Counted from the stretch's first letter, positions 1 to 7,695 are shown. The stretch is DNA of 23,801 nucleotides from Dehalococcoidia bacterium (GCA_022866185.1 JALHUG010000214.1:1-23801), one strand, 5' to 3'. The notes: generated by a model not told the origin, from the sequence alone. Numbers and translations: made by a program.

Positions 1-1
1 C

Positions 2-1183
2 TCCAAGGGAAACCCGGCCATCAGCAATCTGGACACTATCGATAACCTGCAGGCAGTCGTAACGCTTGGCAGCCCTACGGCCAGTCCTACGCCGACCGCT
101 CAACCCACACCTACTCCTGGACCGAGCCCGGGTCGAATGGTCGGTTGTCCCCTGGTTGGCAAGTGGGCAATGTCGGTGTGGAACGGCCCGAACGGAGCCA
201 GCGCAGCAGACGCCTTCGCTAGTTGCACCGAGGTCATCGCCGTGGCCTACTGGCTCGACCCGCAAACGCAAACATGGCAGCGGTATGTCCACGACCGCCC
301 AGAACTGACCACGCTGTCACGCCTGAACAATCTGCAGGCGGTCTTTGCCATCGCCTCAAAGGAGCCGAGGGACTTCTGCAGCATCAACATACCAGGCACC
401 TACTATGGCGCGGTCACCATCGACGGGCAGGCTGCGCCCGCAGGTACTGTCATCAAGGCCTTCAGAGACGGGATCGAATTCGGTAGCACGACTGTCACCG
501 AGGAGGGCACCTACGTGATCGGCATCCCTTCTCCTGCGCCCATCATTCCACCCTGCTTCGAAAGCGCCAGCGGGCCGCTAACCTTCACCTGCGACACGGC
601 TGAAGCTCAGGAACATCCGAGTTGGGGCGCGGGTTCCAAGCCTCAGAGCCTGACTTGCGTGCATATGCGGGACTGCCCACTGGCGGGCAAGTGGTCGATA
701 GCTGTATACAGCGGCGAGGGGGCCCCCGCTGGCGACGCACTGGCCCTTTGTGGCGTGCCGGTGGATGCCGCCTACTGGATCGACCCCGCCAGCCAGACCT
801 GGGGCCGCTACTTCCGTGGGCAGTCGGAACTCAGCACCCTCGGCTCCCTGCAACACCTCCAGGGCATCATCGCACTGGGGTCAGCTTCAGAGTCGGTGTC
901 GGCTGCGGCTGCCCCATCTGCTGCCGAGGGGCAACTGGGAAACCAGTTGGAGGGCTGCCCTGAGCCAGGGAAATGGGCCATCTCCGTCTGGAATGGAGAG
1001 AGCGAGACACCCACTGACATGGCTCTGGAGACCTGCCCCGCTGTGAAGGTCGCCGCCGCATATTGGATCGACCCGCAGACCCAGAAGTGGAAGCGCTACT
1101 TCGATGGCAGGCTGGACCTCACCAATCTGCTGGAGCTGCGAGAGCTGCAGGGCCTAATAACCCTGGGCGGCGAGGCTCGCTGA
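2..1183 (+). CDS. Secreted multi-module repeat protein, 5'-truncated by window edge
   Basis: The frame is open from the first bases, so the true start lies outside the window; an internal ATG at 137 is not a convincing start because the upstream residues are the tail of another module plus a Pro/Thr linker. At least four copies of a ~75-residue module are present: the tail of one (about 2-70), and full copies at about 140-358, 664-885 and 950-1180. Each full copy has CPxxGKW, then V[WY]xG, a second Cys after an Ala-rich stretch, [AY]YW[IL]DPxxQxWxRY, and a Leu-rich end (LQxxxALG). The two Cys may form a disulfide. Between the first and second full copies (about 377-655) lies a different domain with GAVTIDGQAAPAGT and an 'xDG...T.EEGTYVIGI' pattern, resembling a carboxypeptidase-regulatory-like beta-sandwich. 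No catalytic domain is visible in the part shown. Probably extracellular; function unknown. The stop is convergent with the LacD-like gene. Confidence 0.8.
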   Translation, partial: SKGNPAISNLDTIDNLQAVVTLGSPTASPTPTAQPTPTPGPSPGRMVGCPLVGKWAMSVWNGPNGASAADAFASCTEVIAVAYWLDPQTQTWQRYVHDRPELTTLSRLNNLQAVFAIASKEPRDFCSINIPGTYYGAVTIDGQAAPAGTVIKAFRDGIEFGSTTVTEEGTYVIGIPSPAPIIPPCFESASGPLTFTCDTAEAQEHPSWGAGSKPQSLTCVHMRDCPLAGKWSIAVYSGEGAPAGDALALCGVPVDAAYWIDPASQTWGRYFRGQSELSTLGSLQHLQGIIALGSASESVSAAAAPSAAEGQLGNQLEGCPEPGKWAISVWNGESETPTDMALETCPAVKVAAAYWIDPQTQKWKRYFDGRLDLTNLLELRELQGLITLGGEAR

Positions 1184-1293
1184 AAGCCCGGCTCCTCTGG
1201 CTCGTCCCCGGTGGAAGGCTTGGGAGCAACAGGGGGCAGAGGGGACGTTAAGGTAGCAGTGCCGGGAAGGGGTCGCCGGTGGCGTGAAGGCCG

Positions 1294-2352
1294 TCAGGCG
1301 CGCCCGGCCGATGTCGCGGCGAGGACCCCTTCCCTGAACCGGCGGTGGCCGAACCAGGGACGGGCACGATGCGCATAGGCGTTGGCGCGAAGGAAATTGT
1401 ACACGCCTTCCGATCGCAGCCACTCCTCCATCCTCGCGACATCAGGGTAGAGGGGGACGGCGTCCTTCCAGATGGCCCGACCGCAGAGAAAACCGCTGGC
1501 CCCTGCTTCGGTGGCCAGCTCCACCTGGACCAGGAACTCGTCTATGTTCACGCCAGCGCTCAATATCACCCAGGGCATACCGGCCCCTTCATTGAGCTGG
1601 CGACAGAACTCCCGCACCTCTGATAGCTGATAGACGGCCTGGCGCTCCTGGCCGTCGAAGGCGCCTCCGCAGAACTCCCTGGTCCTCTTCAAGTCAGCGG
1701 GGAACTCCAGCTTGAGGACGTCCACCTTGTACTTCGCGGCGCTGAACTCGCGGGCGCTGCGGATGACGAGGTCCGGCTTCTTTCTGGCGAACTCGTCCGT
1801 GTTGGTGCTGCCCTCCTCAATCGCGTAGCTAACCAGCTCCAGCAGGAAGGGCATACATGCCTGCTCGCACTCCTGCCCCAGCCGCTGCACGAGATCCTGC
1901 TGATGGCGGCGCACCTCCTCCGAAGCATCGGGGTGGTAGTAGAGGAGCAGCTTGACGGCGTCGGCGCCAGCGCGCTGTGCCTTCTCCACCGACCACCCTT
2001 CTATCAAATTAGTCTTGCGCTCCTTGCCCGTGGGGCCGGACCGCTCATAGCCCGTCTCCTCGTGCGCAAGAAGGAGGCCAATACCCCGCGGAATGCTTTG
2101 GAAGGAGTACGGATAACCGTAGATCGGGTCGGTGAGGACGGCGGTGGCGTAGGGGGCAAGAACCCTTGTGATGACCTCCTTGGCTTTGGCCAGTTCCTCG
2201 CCGGCGACCTGCTCCGGGCTCCTGCTCGTCACTTTGGCGATGGCGTCATTCAATGAGCCCCTCTGATCGATGGCCATCATCTTGAAGCGGCCCTCTGCAT
2301 CGGCCAGTGACCGCAGGCGGCGCCACTTACCCTCGGATATTTGCGTGTCCAT
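1294..2352 (-). CDS. lacD: LacD-like tagatose 1,6-bisphosphate aldolase (class I)
   Basis: Predicted class I (Schiff-base) aldolase splitting tagatose 1,6-bisphosphate, or related ketose bisphosphates, to DHAP and glyceraldehyde 3-phosphate. The 352-residue protein is close to full length for the LacD family. Visible family signatures are MMAIDQRGSL near residue 25-34, DAVKLLLYY, LLELVSY, and DVLKLEFP carrying the likely Schiff-base lysine; the C-terminal part has SAGV and GFLCGRAIW, as expected for the phosphate-binding end of a TIM barrel. I chose the ATG at 2352 because AAGGAG lies 7 bases upstream and the protein then begins like its relatives. An alternative ATG at 2376 adds eight residues and overlaps the PFK stop in an ATGA. 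Both genes form one operon, so the pair could work as a kinase plus aldolase step. The exact sugar epimer is inferred. Confidence 0.85.
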   Translation of the reverse strand: MDTQISEGKWRRLRSLADAEGRFKMMAIDQRGSLNDAIAKVTSRSPEQVAGEELAKAKEVITRVLAPYATAVLTDPIYGYPYSFQSIPRGIGLLLAHEETGYERSGPTGKERKTNLIEGWSVEKAQRAGADAVKLLLYYHPDASEEVRRHQQDLVQRLGQECEQACMPFLLELVSYAIEEGSTNTDEFARKKPDLVIRSAREFSAAKYKVDVLKLEFPADLKRTREFCGGAFDGQERQAVYQLSEVREFCRQLNEGAGMPWVILSAGVNIDEFLVQVELATEAGASGFLCGRAIWKDAVPLYPDVARMEEWLRSEGVYNFLRANAYAHRARPWFGHRRFREGVLAATSAGRA

Positions 2353-2372
2353 AGTAGTCTCCTTTTGCTCTG

Positions 2373-3689
2373 TCATCTCGCTGTCCGCATGAGCGTTGGG
2401 GCCTTCCCGCTGCTCAGGCTGGTCACGTGGGCGAATCTACTCTCGAACTCCTCCGGCGTCATGTTGGCCGCCGCCGCCAGCTTGCCCAGCATCTGGGGGT
2501 CCTGGAGGTCGCGCGACTCTAAACGGATCATGTATTCCCGGGCGACGTTGTAGTGCTCCGAGCCTATATCGACGAGGCGAGCGCGAATGCGCCCCGTGAC
2601 GGGGTCCTGGATCTCATCGAAAGACAAGACGTGCAAGCGGCCGTCGTCCAGGCAGACAAGGCCCCCGTACCGCAGACGCTCTTCCGCCGGCTCCGAAAGC
2701 AGGAAGTGGATCGCCCCGTAGCCCAGAGTCCGGGTGTAGTCGATGTCAAAAGGGATGGGGCTGGCGCAGCGCAGCTCGTAGCCCAGCGTCACCTCCGCAA
2801 CGGACAGCTTCTCGCCGCGCAGAGCGAAGCGTTGCTGGACATCACGCTTAATGATGGTGGCCAGCGGGATGTCACCCAGCCGGAGGTTGCCGTAGGCATC
2901 GTAGCCCATTTCGCTGCCAGTTATCCCCGCCAGCTCCTCTGTGTCCAACTTCTCGCCGATCCCCTCCGCGACGATGGCAAGCCCGTACTCACGCCCCATG
3001 ACCCGCCGCTTGAGGATGCCGCCCTCGATGATGCCGCACACGTCTCTGAGGCTTATGCGCTCCATCGGGAACTCCTCGGGGATGATTGTGAAGGTGGCGC
3101 CGGCGGCCTTGCCGATGCCAAGGGCGAGGTGGCCAGCCCTGCGGCCCATGACCACAACGATGATCCAACGGTTGGTGGTGCGGGAGTCCTCCATCAGGTT
3201 GAGCACCAGCTCCGTGCCGAGATGGCGGGCAGTCTCGAAGCCGAAGGTAGACATGCCCCCCGGTAGAGGCAGATCGTTGTCGATGGTCTTGGGGACATGG
3301 GCGACCCGGAACGAGTTGTTGGCGGCCTTCGCCACTTCATAGGCGGCAAACGCCGTGTCGTCGCCACCGATCGTAATCAGATAAGCGATGCCGAGCTCGC
3401 GGAGCGCATGGAGCGTACGCTGAAGCTCCTCAGCGCTGCGCGTCGGGTTGGAGCGCGAGGTGCGCAGGATGGAGCCTCCCTGGAAGTGGATGAGGGAGAC
3501 ATCGGGGATAGTCAGCGGACGCACCCTATCGACGCGTCCCTCCATCAGGTACTGATAGCCGTCGTAGATCCCGACGACTTCCAGGCCGCTATTAACCGCC
3601 TCGATAGTCGCCGCGCTGATGGTGCTATTGATGCCGGGGGCCGGCCCCCCGCCGACGAGAATGCCCAGACGACCCTGCGTTTCTGTCAT
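2373..3689 (-). CDS. pfp: Pyrophosphate-dependent 6-phosphofructokinase
   Basis: PFK-A family enzyme phosphorylating fructose 6-phosphate (or tagatose 6-phosphate) at C1. Residues 13-21 form the GGGPAPGIN phosphate-donor loop; residues 108-112 are GGDDT and 133-140 are PKTIDNDL, with the catalytic Asp in TIDND. In ATP-type enzymes the equivalent positions are usually GGDG and PGTIDND; the second Asp (D111) and the Lys (K134) are the established marks of pyrophosphate use. MGRRAGHLAL follows near residue 180. The length, 438 residues, fits the PPi-type clade. The start is supported by AGGTGAGG ending 5 bases before the ATG. The stop overlaps the alternative LacD start by 4 bases, so the two are co-transcribed. 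The PPi preference is predicted from residues only. Confidence 0.92.
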   Translation of the reverse strand: MTETQGRLGILVGGGPAPGINSTISAATIEAVNSGLEVVGIYDGYQYLMEGRVDRVRPLTIPDVSLIHFQGGSILRTSRSNPTRSAEELQRTLHALRELGIAYLITIGGDDTAFAAYEVAKAANNSFRVAHVPKTIDNDLPLPGGMSTFGFETARHLGTELVLNLMEDSRTTNRWIIVVVMGRRAGHLALGIGKAAGATFTIIPEEFPMERISLRDVCGIIEGGILKRRVMGREYGLAIVAEGIGEKLDTEELAGITGSEMGYDAYGNLRLGDIPLATIIKRDVQQRFALRGEKLSVAEVTLGYELRCASPIPFDIDYTRTLGYGAIHFLLSEPAEERLRYGGLVCLDDGRLHVLSFDEIQDPVTGRIRARLVDIGSEHYNVAREYMIRLESRDLQDPQMLGKLAAAANMTPEEFESRFAHVTSLSSGKAPTLMRTAR

Positions 3690-4079
3690 GTGAACCTCAC
3701 CTTACTATATCAAAAGCATGCCCAAGGCGGGTTGCTGGAATCGTGTCAGGGTGCACGTTACTGATGCCAGTAGGGATGATTTTACCATCCTCCCGCGGAG
3801 CCGTGGGGAAGGAAGATCGCCAGAGAGAAGCGGTTTTGCGATCGCAGTCTCACAATAATAGGAGACTCTATTGAGCCCCTTTGCGTTACATGATATCGGT
3901 TGTCACTGCGGCCTGGTTCGCGTGAGCCCTGTAACCCCTACTCTGGGCGGAGCGTCTACCTAGTGCGACGACTCGTCAGCGGCACTGACAGTGCCAAGAG
4001 GATGTGCGGGACGTGAGCATACCTCGCGCCTGCGCGTAGCATGGGCCGCAAAGGCGGTCTGTCTCGTTGGGAGTGAGCC
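3690..4079. other. Intergenic region between divergent genes, with a short perfect palindrome
   Basis: This is the 390-base gap between the divergent pfp gene and the SGNH lipoprotein gene, so it should hold both promoters. No convincing -35/-10 pair was found on either strand. A 10-bp palindrome TGCGATCGCA lies at 3837-3846, and a 7-bp inverted repeat around a single central base lies at 3981-3995. GGGAG just before 4080 serves as the ribosome site of the lipoprotein gene. Confidence 0.5.
3981..3995. promoter_or_regulatory. 15-bp palindrome, possible operator
   Basis: GGCACTG-A-CAGTGCC is a perfect inverted repeat with a one-base centre, about 85 bases before the SGNH lipoprotein gene. The near-zero spacer suits a dimeric DNA-binding protein better than an RNA hairpin. 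No regulator can be assigned. Confidence 0.3.
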
Positions 4080-5537
4080 ATGCGCAATAGCCGCCAGATA
4101 GGCCTCCTAGTCACATCTGCGGCCATACCTGCCCTGGTACTGATCGTACTCGCCTGCACGCACGGAGCAGGCTCCTCCCAAGCCCAGCAGAACGGCATGC
4201 ACAACTGCCCCCAAGCCGGCAAGTGGGCGATATCTATCTGGGACGGCCCGGACGGCACCGAGACCGGCGAGGCGCTGGCCACCTGCGGGGCGGGGATTGT
4301 CGACTTTGCCTACTACCTGGATCCAGAGACCAACGGCTGGCTGGGTTACTTCGACGGTCGACCGGAGCTTACGAACTTGCTGACGCTGGACAACATGCAG
4401 GGCATCATCGCCCACGGAGCGATGGCCCCCCCGCCGCCAACGCCCACACCGGAGCCAACGCCCAGCCCGCTGGAAAGCAGCATGCACAATTGCCCTCAGG
4501 CCGGCAAGTGGGCCATATCGATGTGGGGTGGCGCAGACGGCACCGAGACCGGCGAGGCCTTGGCCACCTGCGGGGAAGGGACTGTCGACTCTGCCTACTA
4601 CCTGGATCCAGAGACCAACGGCTGGCTAGGCTACTTCCAGGGTCGGCCAGAGATCACGAACTTGCTGACGCTAGATAACGTGCAGGGCATCATCGCCCAC
4701 GGGGCAGCGGGTGTCCCACCGTCTACGGCAACACCAACGCCTGCATCCACACCCGCCCCTACGCCTACGCCCACGCCACACGCTACGCCTACGTCTCAGG
4801 CTACAGCCACGCCGGAGGCTACTCCCACACCAGAGCCCACGGCCACACCTGGAGCCGACTTCACCCGCATCATCTTCCTGCATCACTCCACCGGGGCCAA
4901 CCTCATCGAGCAAGGAGAAGTGCGCCAGCGCCTCACCGGTCTGGGCTATGAGTTCTACGACCACGGCTACAACGCCGATGGGCTGACCCTGGCCGACGGC
5001 ACCCCGGCCGGTCGCGACTTCGATGTCCCTGGTGACAACACCGACCCTGACGGGCTCGCTGTCATCTTTGCCCAACCGTTGCACGACCCGCCGGACAACA
5101 CCTTCAGCCACCTGATGGAGTACGACGTCATCGCTTTCAAGTCCTGCTTCCCGGCGAGCAACATCCAGAGCGGCGAGCAGTTGGCCGATTACGAGTCCTA
5201 CTACCTGTCCATCCGATCGCGGATGGACCAGTATCCCAACAAGATCTTCATTGTCATCACGCCGCCACCAGAGATACCCGCAGAAACCGACGCCCAGGCA
5301 GCGGCGAGGGCACGTGCCTTCAGCAACTGGCTGGCCTCCAATGAATACGTGAGCGGCCATCCCAACGTCTTCACCTTCAACTTCTTCGACCTGCTGGCCG
5401 ACCCGTCCACCAACATGCTGCGGGCCAATTATCAGACCGGTGGCGACGCCCACCCCAACGCACTGGCCAACCAGACCATCGGCCCCCTATTTGCCGATTT
5501 CATCGACCAGTCCGTCAGCACCTACACCGGTGGATGA
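4080..5537 (+). CDS. Lipoprotein: two GKW modules plus SGNH-hydrolase-like domain
   Basis: The 485-residue protein starts with a lipoprotein signal peptide (positive MRNSR, hydrophobic stretch, lipobox VLAC with Cys at about residue 26), so it should be anchored on the outside of the membrane. Two modules follow at residues 40-114 and 135-209, with CPQAGKWAIS, YYLDPETNGW and LTLDN.QGIIAHGA, separated by Pro/Thr-rich linkers. Residues about 259-485 look like an SGNH/GDSL-type hydrolase: IIFLHHSTG near the start offers Ser270 as nucleophile, FKSCFPASNI could be an oxyanion block, and GDAHPN near the end supplies the Asp456-x-His458 pair. The substrate would be an ester, perhaps on a polysaccharide, but this is inference. 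GGGAGTGAGCC precedes the ATG. The block assignments are by eye, and the canonical GDS motif is absent. Confidence 0.8.
   Translation: MRNSRQIGLLVTSAAIPALVLIVLACTHGAGSSQAQQNGMHNCPQAGKWAISIWDGPDGTETGEALATCGAGIVDFAYYLDPETNGWLGYFDGRPELTNLLTLDNMQGIIAHGAMAPPPPTPTPEPTPSPLESSMHNCPQAGKWAISMWGGADGTETGEALATCGEGTVDSAYYLDPETNGWLGYFQGRPEITNLLTLDNVQGIIAHGAAGVPPSTATPTPASTPAPTPTPTPHATPTSQATATPEATPTPEPTATPGADFTRIIFLHHSTGANLIEQGEVRQRLTGLGYEFYDHGYNADGLTLADGTPAGRDFDVPGDNTDPDGLAVIFAQPLHDPPDNTFSHLMEYDVIAFKSCFPASNIQSGEQLADYESYYLSIRSRMDQYPNKIFIVITPPPEIPAETDAQAAARARAFSNWLASNEYVSGHPNVFTFNFFDLLADPSTNMLRANYQTGGDAHPNALANQTIGPLFADFIDQSVSTYTGG
4197..4421 (+). repeat. Internal module copy 1 of SGNH lipoprotein
   Basis: First copy of a 75-codon unit (residues 40-114). 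It differs from the second copy at 29 of 225 bases by hand count, about 87% identity, with many differences at third codon positions. This points to a fairly recent in-gene duplication kept under protein-level selection. Confidence 0.85.
4482..4706 (+). repeat. Internal module copy 2 of SGNH lipoprotein
   Basis: Second copy of the 75-codon unit (residues 135-209), exactly 285 bases downstream of copy 1. The copies are separated by a short Pro/Thr linker. Confidence 0.85.
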
Positions 5538-5546
5538 TGAGAGGTT

Positions 5547-5578
5547 CAGAGGGCGGAAGTCAGAACTTCCGACCTCTG
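5547..5578 (+). terminator. Hairpin after SGNH lipoprotein gene
   Basis: A 14-bp stem with one G-A mismatch (CAGAGG-GC-GGAAGT paired with ACTTCC-GA-CCTCTG) and a four-base loop begins 9 bases after the stop codon. No clear T-run follows, so it may be a weak terminator or a 3'-end stabiliser. Confidence 0.5.
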
Positions 5579-5871
5579 TCTTCGAAGAAACCTCTGAGGA
5601 CGCCACGGCGGGGAGGCGATAGAATGCCAGGTGCTGGTCTCCCCGGCAAGACCAACTGGTTGGCTCAGGTGGCGATTCCTGACGCAGCCCGCGATGCCTC
5701 TGGCCAACACCATCTCCCGAAGGAACGCAGACTATGTCCGCAGAGGACACTGACTAGGACTAGAAGAATCGCAGTGAAGACGTCGCGGAGAAAGCTCTAG
5801 GGCAACAGTCTGGGGATCCAACCCGCTCCAAGCGGGGCCAGCTTCGGCCTCAGCCCGATTTCCGACGGAGA

Positions 5872-5913
5872 GGGATGGGGAGAGCCGGCCATCTGGTATC
5901 ATCTCCCCATCCC
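5872..5913. other. 12-bp perfect inverted repeat (hairpin)
   Basis: GGGATGGGGAGA at 5872-5883 pairs perfectly with TCTCCCCATCCC at 5902-5913 across an 18-base loop. No T-run follows on either strand, so an intrinsic terminator is unlikely. A structured RNA or a mobile-element remnant is possible. Confidence 0.45.
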
Positions 5914-6024
5914 AAGCACGCCGGGCTCGCTGGCCGCATCCCCCTCCCTTTTTGCCCGCCATTCTCGGCCAGTGGGCCAGCTTCATCAAGAGGGAAAATA
6001 CTCATCTTGCACCGGATCATCCCC

Positions 6025-6093
6025 ACCAGCGTGGCGCCCAAAAAAAGAGAGCCTTCGGGGGTGCGGCCACAAAGGCTCTCTCCCTGCTCGGGG
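6025..6093. repeat. 69-bp hairpin repeat, copy A
   Basis: This copy matches 7627-7695 at 65 of 69 positions. The core stem is AGAGAGCCTT (6046-6055) with AAGGCTCTCT (6072-6081). Read on the minus strand, the stem is followed directly by seven T residues, like an intrinsic terminator. No annotated minus-strand gene lies immediately upstream, so it would end an unannotated transcript or is simply a dispersed element. Confidence 0.7.
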
Positions 6094-6124
6094 TAGCAGA
6101 TTACCGATATCAGTGGTACACTAG

Positions 6125-6196
6125 GTCAACGCCAACGATTTGTCAAACCTTTACGGTCAAGTAGGGCAAGAAGTTGGCGTGAAAAGCTCATTGACA
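6125..6196. promoter_or_regulatory. GTCAA motif cluster and inverted repeat before MarR gene
   Basis: GTCAA occurs at 6125-6129, 6142-6146 and 6156-6160, and its complement TTGAC at 6191-6195. An 8-bp inverted repeat ACGCCAAC/GTTGGCGT lies at 6129-6136/6173-6180. These could be operator sites of the downstream MarR protein, whose family usually autoregulates. No matching -10 was found for the TTGACA at 6191. Confidence 0.25.
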
Positions 6197-6391
6197 ACGC
6201 TATATGGGCCCGCTGTGCGTGCAGTGCAGCGCCCGCCGCTCATCCGGCCTCGGGGGCCAGCGAATCGCACCCGTCCCAACCCTGGGCGTAAAGATGGGTA
6301 GTTACCGACGTAGCCGGTATGTTCCATGTCGACGGATAATGAAGGAGAAAAGCAGCAAAGGCCCCATCTATAAGGGGAGAAGGAGAGTAGA

Positions 6392-6889
6392 ATGAAGCCT
6401 CAGGCTAAAAAGCAGCCGACGGTCGAACAGCAGGCGGAAGGTATGGCCGAGTGGCTTAGCCTCTACCGATCTCAGAACGCCATCTTCAAGCTGACCGAAC
6501 TTGCCCTGCTGCCCCACAATCTGTCCCTTCCGCAGCTACATCTCTTGTCTGTTCTGAAGGATGGCGGGGACATCCTCACTACAGGCGAGGTTGGCCGGGC
6601 GATGGTCAAGTCGAGCCAAACCATCACCGGCCTGGTCGACCGCCTAGAGGTCCAGGACCTGGTGGAGAGGAAGTTCGAACGGCGTGACCGTCGCAAGACC
6701 TGGGTACGCCTGACCGCCAAGGGTCAGCACAAGCTGGAGGAAGCCATGCCGATCGCGAATCGGCTGGCCGAGGAGCTTTTCTCTGTCTTCACAGACGCGG
6801 AACGGCGGGATCTGCAAGCGAAGACCGAAAAACTGCGGACCGTGGCGACGAAAAGGCTTGACAAAGCCCTCGGGCGAGCGGACTCCTGA
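6392..6889 (+). CDS. MarR-family transcriptional regulator
   Basis: The 165-residue winged-helix protein has the MarR layout: N-terminal dimerisation helices to about residue 45, the LPQLHLLSVL helix, a recognition helix around KSSQTITGLVDRLE (about residues 72-85), and the wing with ERRDRRKTWVRLTAKG (DxR signature), followed by C-terminal dimerisation helices. A strong ribosome site, AAGGAG, lies 6 bases before the ATG. It is convergent with the PAS-LuxR gene, with an 18-base gap. The ligand and target genes are unknown; the N-terminus is slightly extended and basic. Autoregulation from the motif-rich leader is plausible but not shown. Confidence 0.9.
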   Translation: MKPQAKKQPTVEQQAEGMAEWLSLYRSQNAIFKLTELALLPHNLSLPQLHLLSVLKDGGDILTTGEVGRAMVKSSQTITGLVDRLEVQDLVERKFERRDRRKTWVRLTAKGQHKLEEAMPIANRLAEELFSVFTDAERRDLQAKTEKLRTVATKRLDKALGRADS

Positions 6890-6907
6890 CATGCCAGCGT
6901 AACGATC

Positions 6908-7486
6908 CTAGGCCAAGGTGGCTTTCGGCTGCGCAAGTCCGGCTGCGACCCCTACGGCAGCCGCAGCGGCTCTATTCTCCACACCGAACTTGTCGAGGAT
7001 CGCCGCTACGTGCCTCTCCACTGTGCGTCGGCTTACAACCAGCCTCCTCGCGATCTCGTCGTTCGTCCGTCCGCTGGCAATGTACCCGAGCACTTCCTTC
7101 TGCCTGGGGGTCAAGAGAACTCCGTGGCCCACGAGCGGTTTCACCAAAGCGACGATGGCCTGTGGCTCTCCCTGCTTGTCGCGGATCAGATGCATGCACA
7201 TCTCGATGTGGAAGATCGTGCCATCCTTGTGGACACGGCTGTATGTGCCTGTGGCCTGCCCCTCGGCCAGAGTGCGAGCGACCACTTCTTTCCTCTTCTC
7301 CCGACCGCTCGGGGGAATCACTCGATCTACGGTGGAGCCTATCATTTCCTCTCTGCTCCATCCGCTCAGTTGCTCGGACGCCCGGTTCCAGATCTGAACG
7401 CGGCCCTGGAGATCCATGCAGGAAACCGCGACATCCAGCACGTCCAAGATGCCCTCTAGACATTCCGGTGGTAGCAGACCGCTCAT
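6908..7486 (-). CDS. PAS-domain LuxR-type transcriptional regulator
   Basis: The 192-residue protein has an N-terminal PAS domain (about residues 10-115: VSCMDLQGRVQIWNRASEQL, GWSREEMIG, and GEPQAIVALVKPL at its end) and a C-terminal GerE/LuxR helix-turn-helix (about 122-185: LTPRQKEVLGYIASGRTNDE and VSRRTVERHVAAI). It lacks a receiver or kinase domain, so it is a one-component sensor-regulator responding to a small ligand, redox or light through PAS; the cofactor is unknown. AGGAGG lies 5-6 bases before the ATG. The leader upstream contains the 69-bp hairpin repeat, which on this strand looks like a terminator and could act as an attenuator. Confidence 0.9.
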   Translation of the reverse strand: MSGLLPPECLEGILDVLDVAVSCMDLQGRVQIWNRASEQLSGWSREEMIGSTVDRVIPPSGREKRKEVVARTLAEGQATGTYSRVHKDGTIFHIEMCMHLIRDKQGEPQAIVALVKPLVGHGVLLTPRQKEVLGYIASGRTNDEIARRLVVSRRTVERHVAAILDKFGVENRAAAAAVGVAAGLAQPKATLA

Positions 7487-7626
7487 CGCTTCCTCCTGCT
7501 ATCGCCTGACTCCAACGGCACCCTGTCCGCCAGCACAAGGCACGTAGCAGGGCCAGAGCATCATCGCACTCGAAGAATACGTTGTCAACGGCCAGAGTGT
7601 CGAAGTTACAGAAGTCTGCTTGCCAT

Positions 7627-7695
7627 ACCAGCGTGGCGCCCAAAGAAAGAGAGCCTTTGGCGGTGCGACCACAAAGGCTCTCTCCCTGCTCGGGG
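7627..7695. repeat. 69-bp hairpin repeat, copy B
   Basis: This is the second copy, with four differences from 6025-6093. The stem AGAGAGCCTTTG (7648-7659) pairs perfectly with CAAAGGCTCTCT (7672-7683), 12 bp, and a nested GGT-GCG-ACC mini-stem sits in the loop. In copy A this inner pair is GGT/GCC, still pairing through a wobble, which suggests the RNA fold is retained. It lies 140 bases upstream of the PAS-LuxR start and 218 bases before the GH114 lipoprotein gene. Confidence 0.7.

Larger units (their letters stand above)
5538..6391. other. Gene-free, hairpin-rich region of about 850 bases
   Basis: No open frame here has family resemblance, a good ribosome site or sensible composition. The region instead holds several inverted repeats: the hairpin at 5547-5578, a 6-bp stem at 5822-5836, a 12-bp perfect stem at 5872-5913, the 69-bp repeat element at 6025-6093, and an 8-bp inverted repeat at 6129-6136/6173-6180. 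It ends with the leader of the MarR gene. Confidence 0.55.

Noticed and set aside
2553..3266. Plus-strand open frame opposite pfp
   Set aside because: Antisense shadow of a clear phosphofructokinase gene.
3704..3712. Extended -10 (TGATATAGT) on the minus strand before pfp
   Set aside because: It has no -35, and its predicted start would fall within the pfp ribosome site, leaving almost no leader.
4671..5453. Minus-strand open frame opposite the SGNH lipoprotein gene
   Set aside because: Antisense shadow; no ribosome site and no recognisable domain.
7648..7683. T-box riboswitch reading of the 69-bp hairpin repeat
   Set aside because: The GGTGCGACC core only superficially resembles the T-box motif; no specifier stem, and no tRNA-synthetase or amino-acid gene lies downstream.
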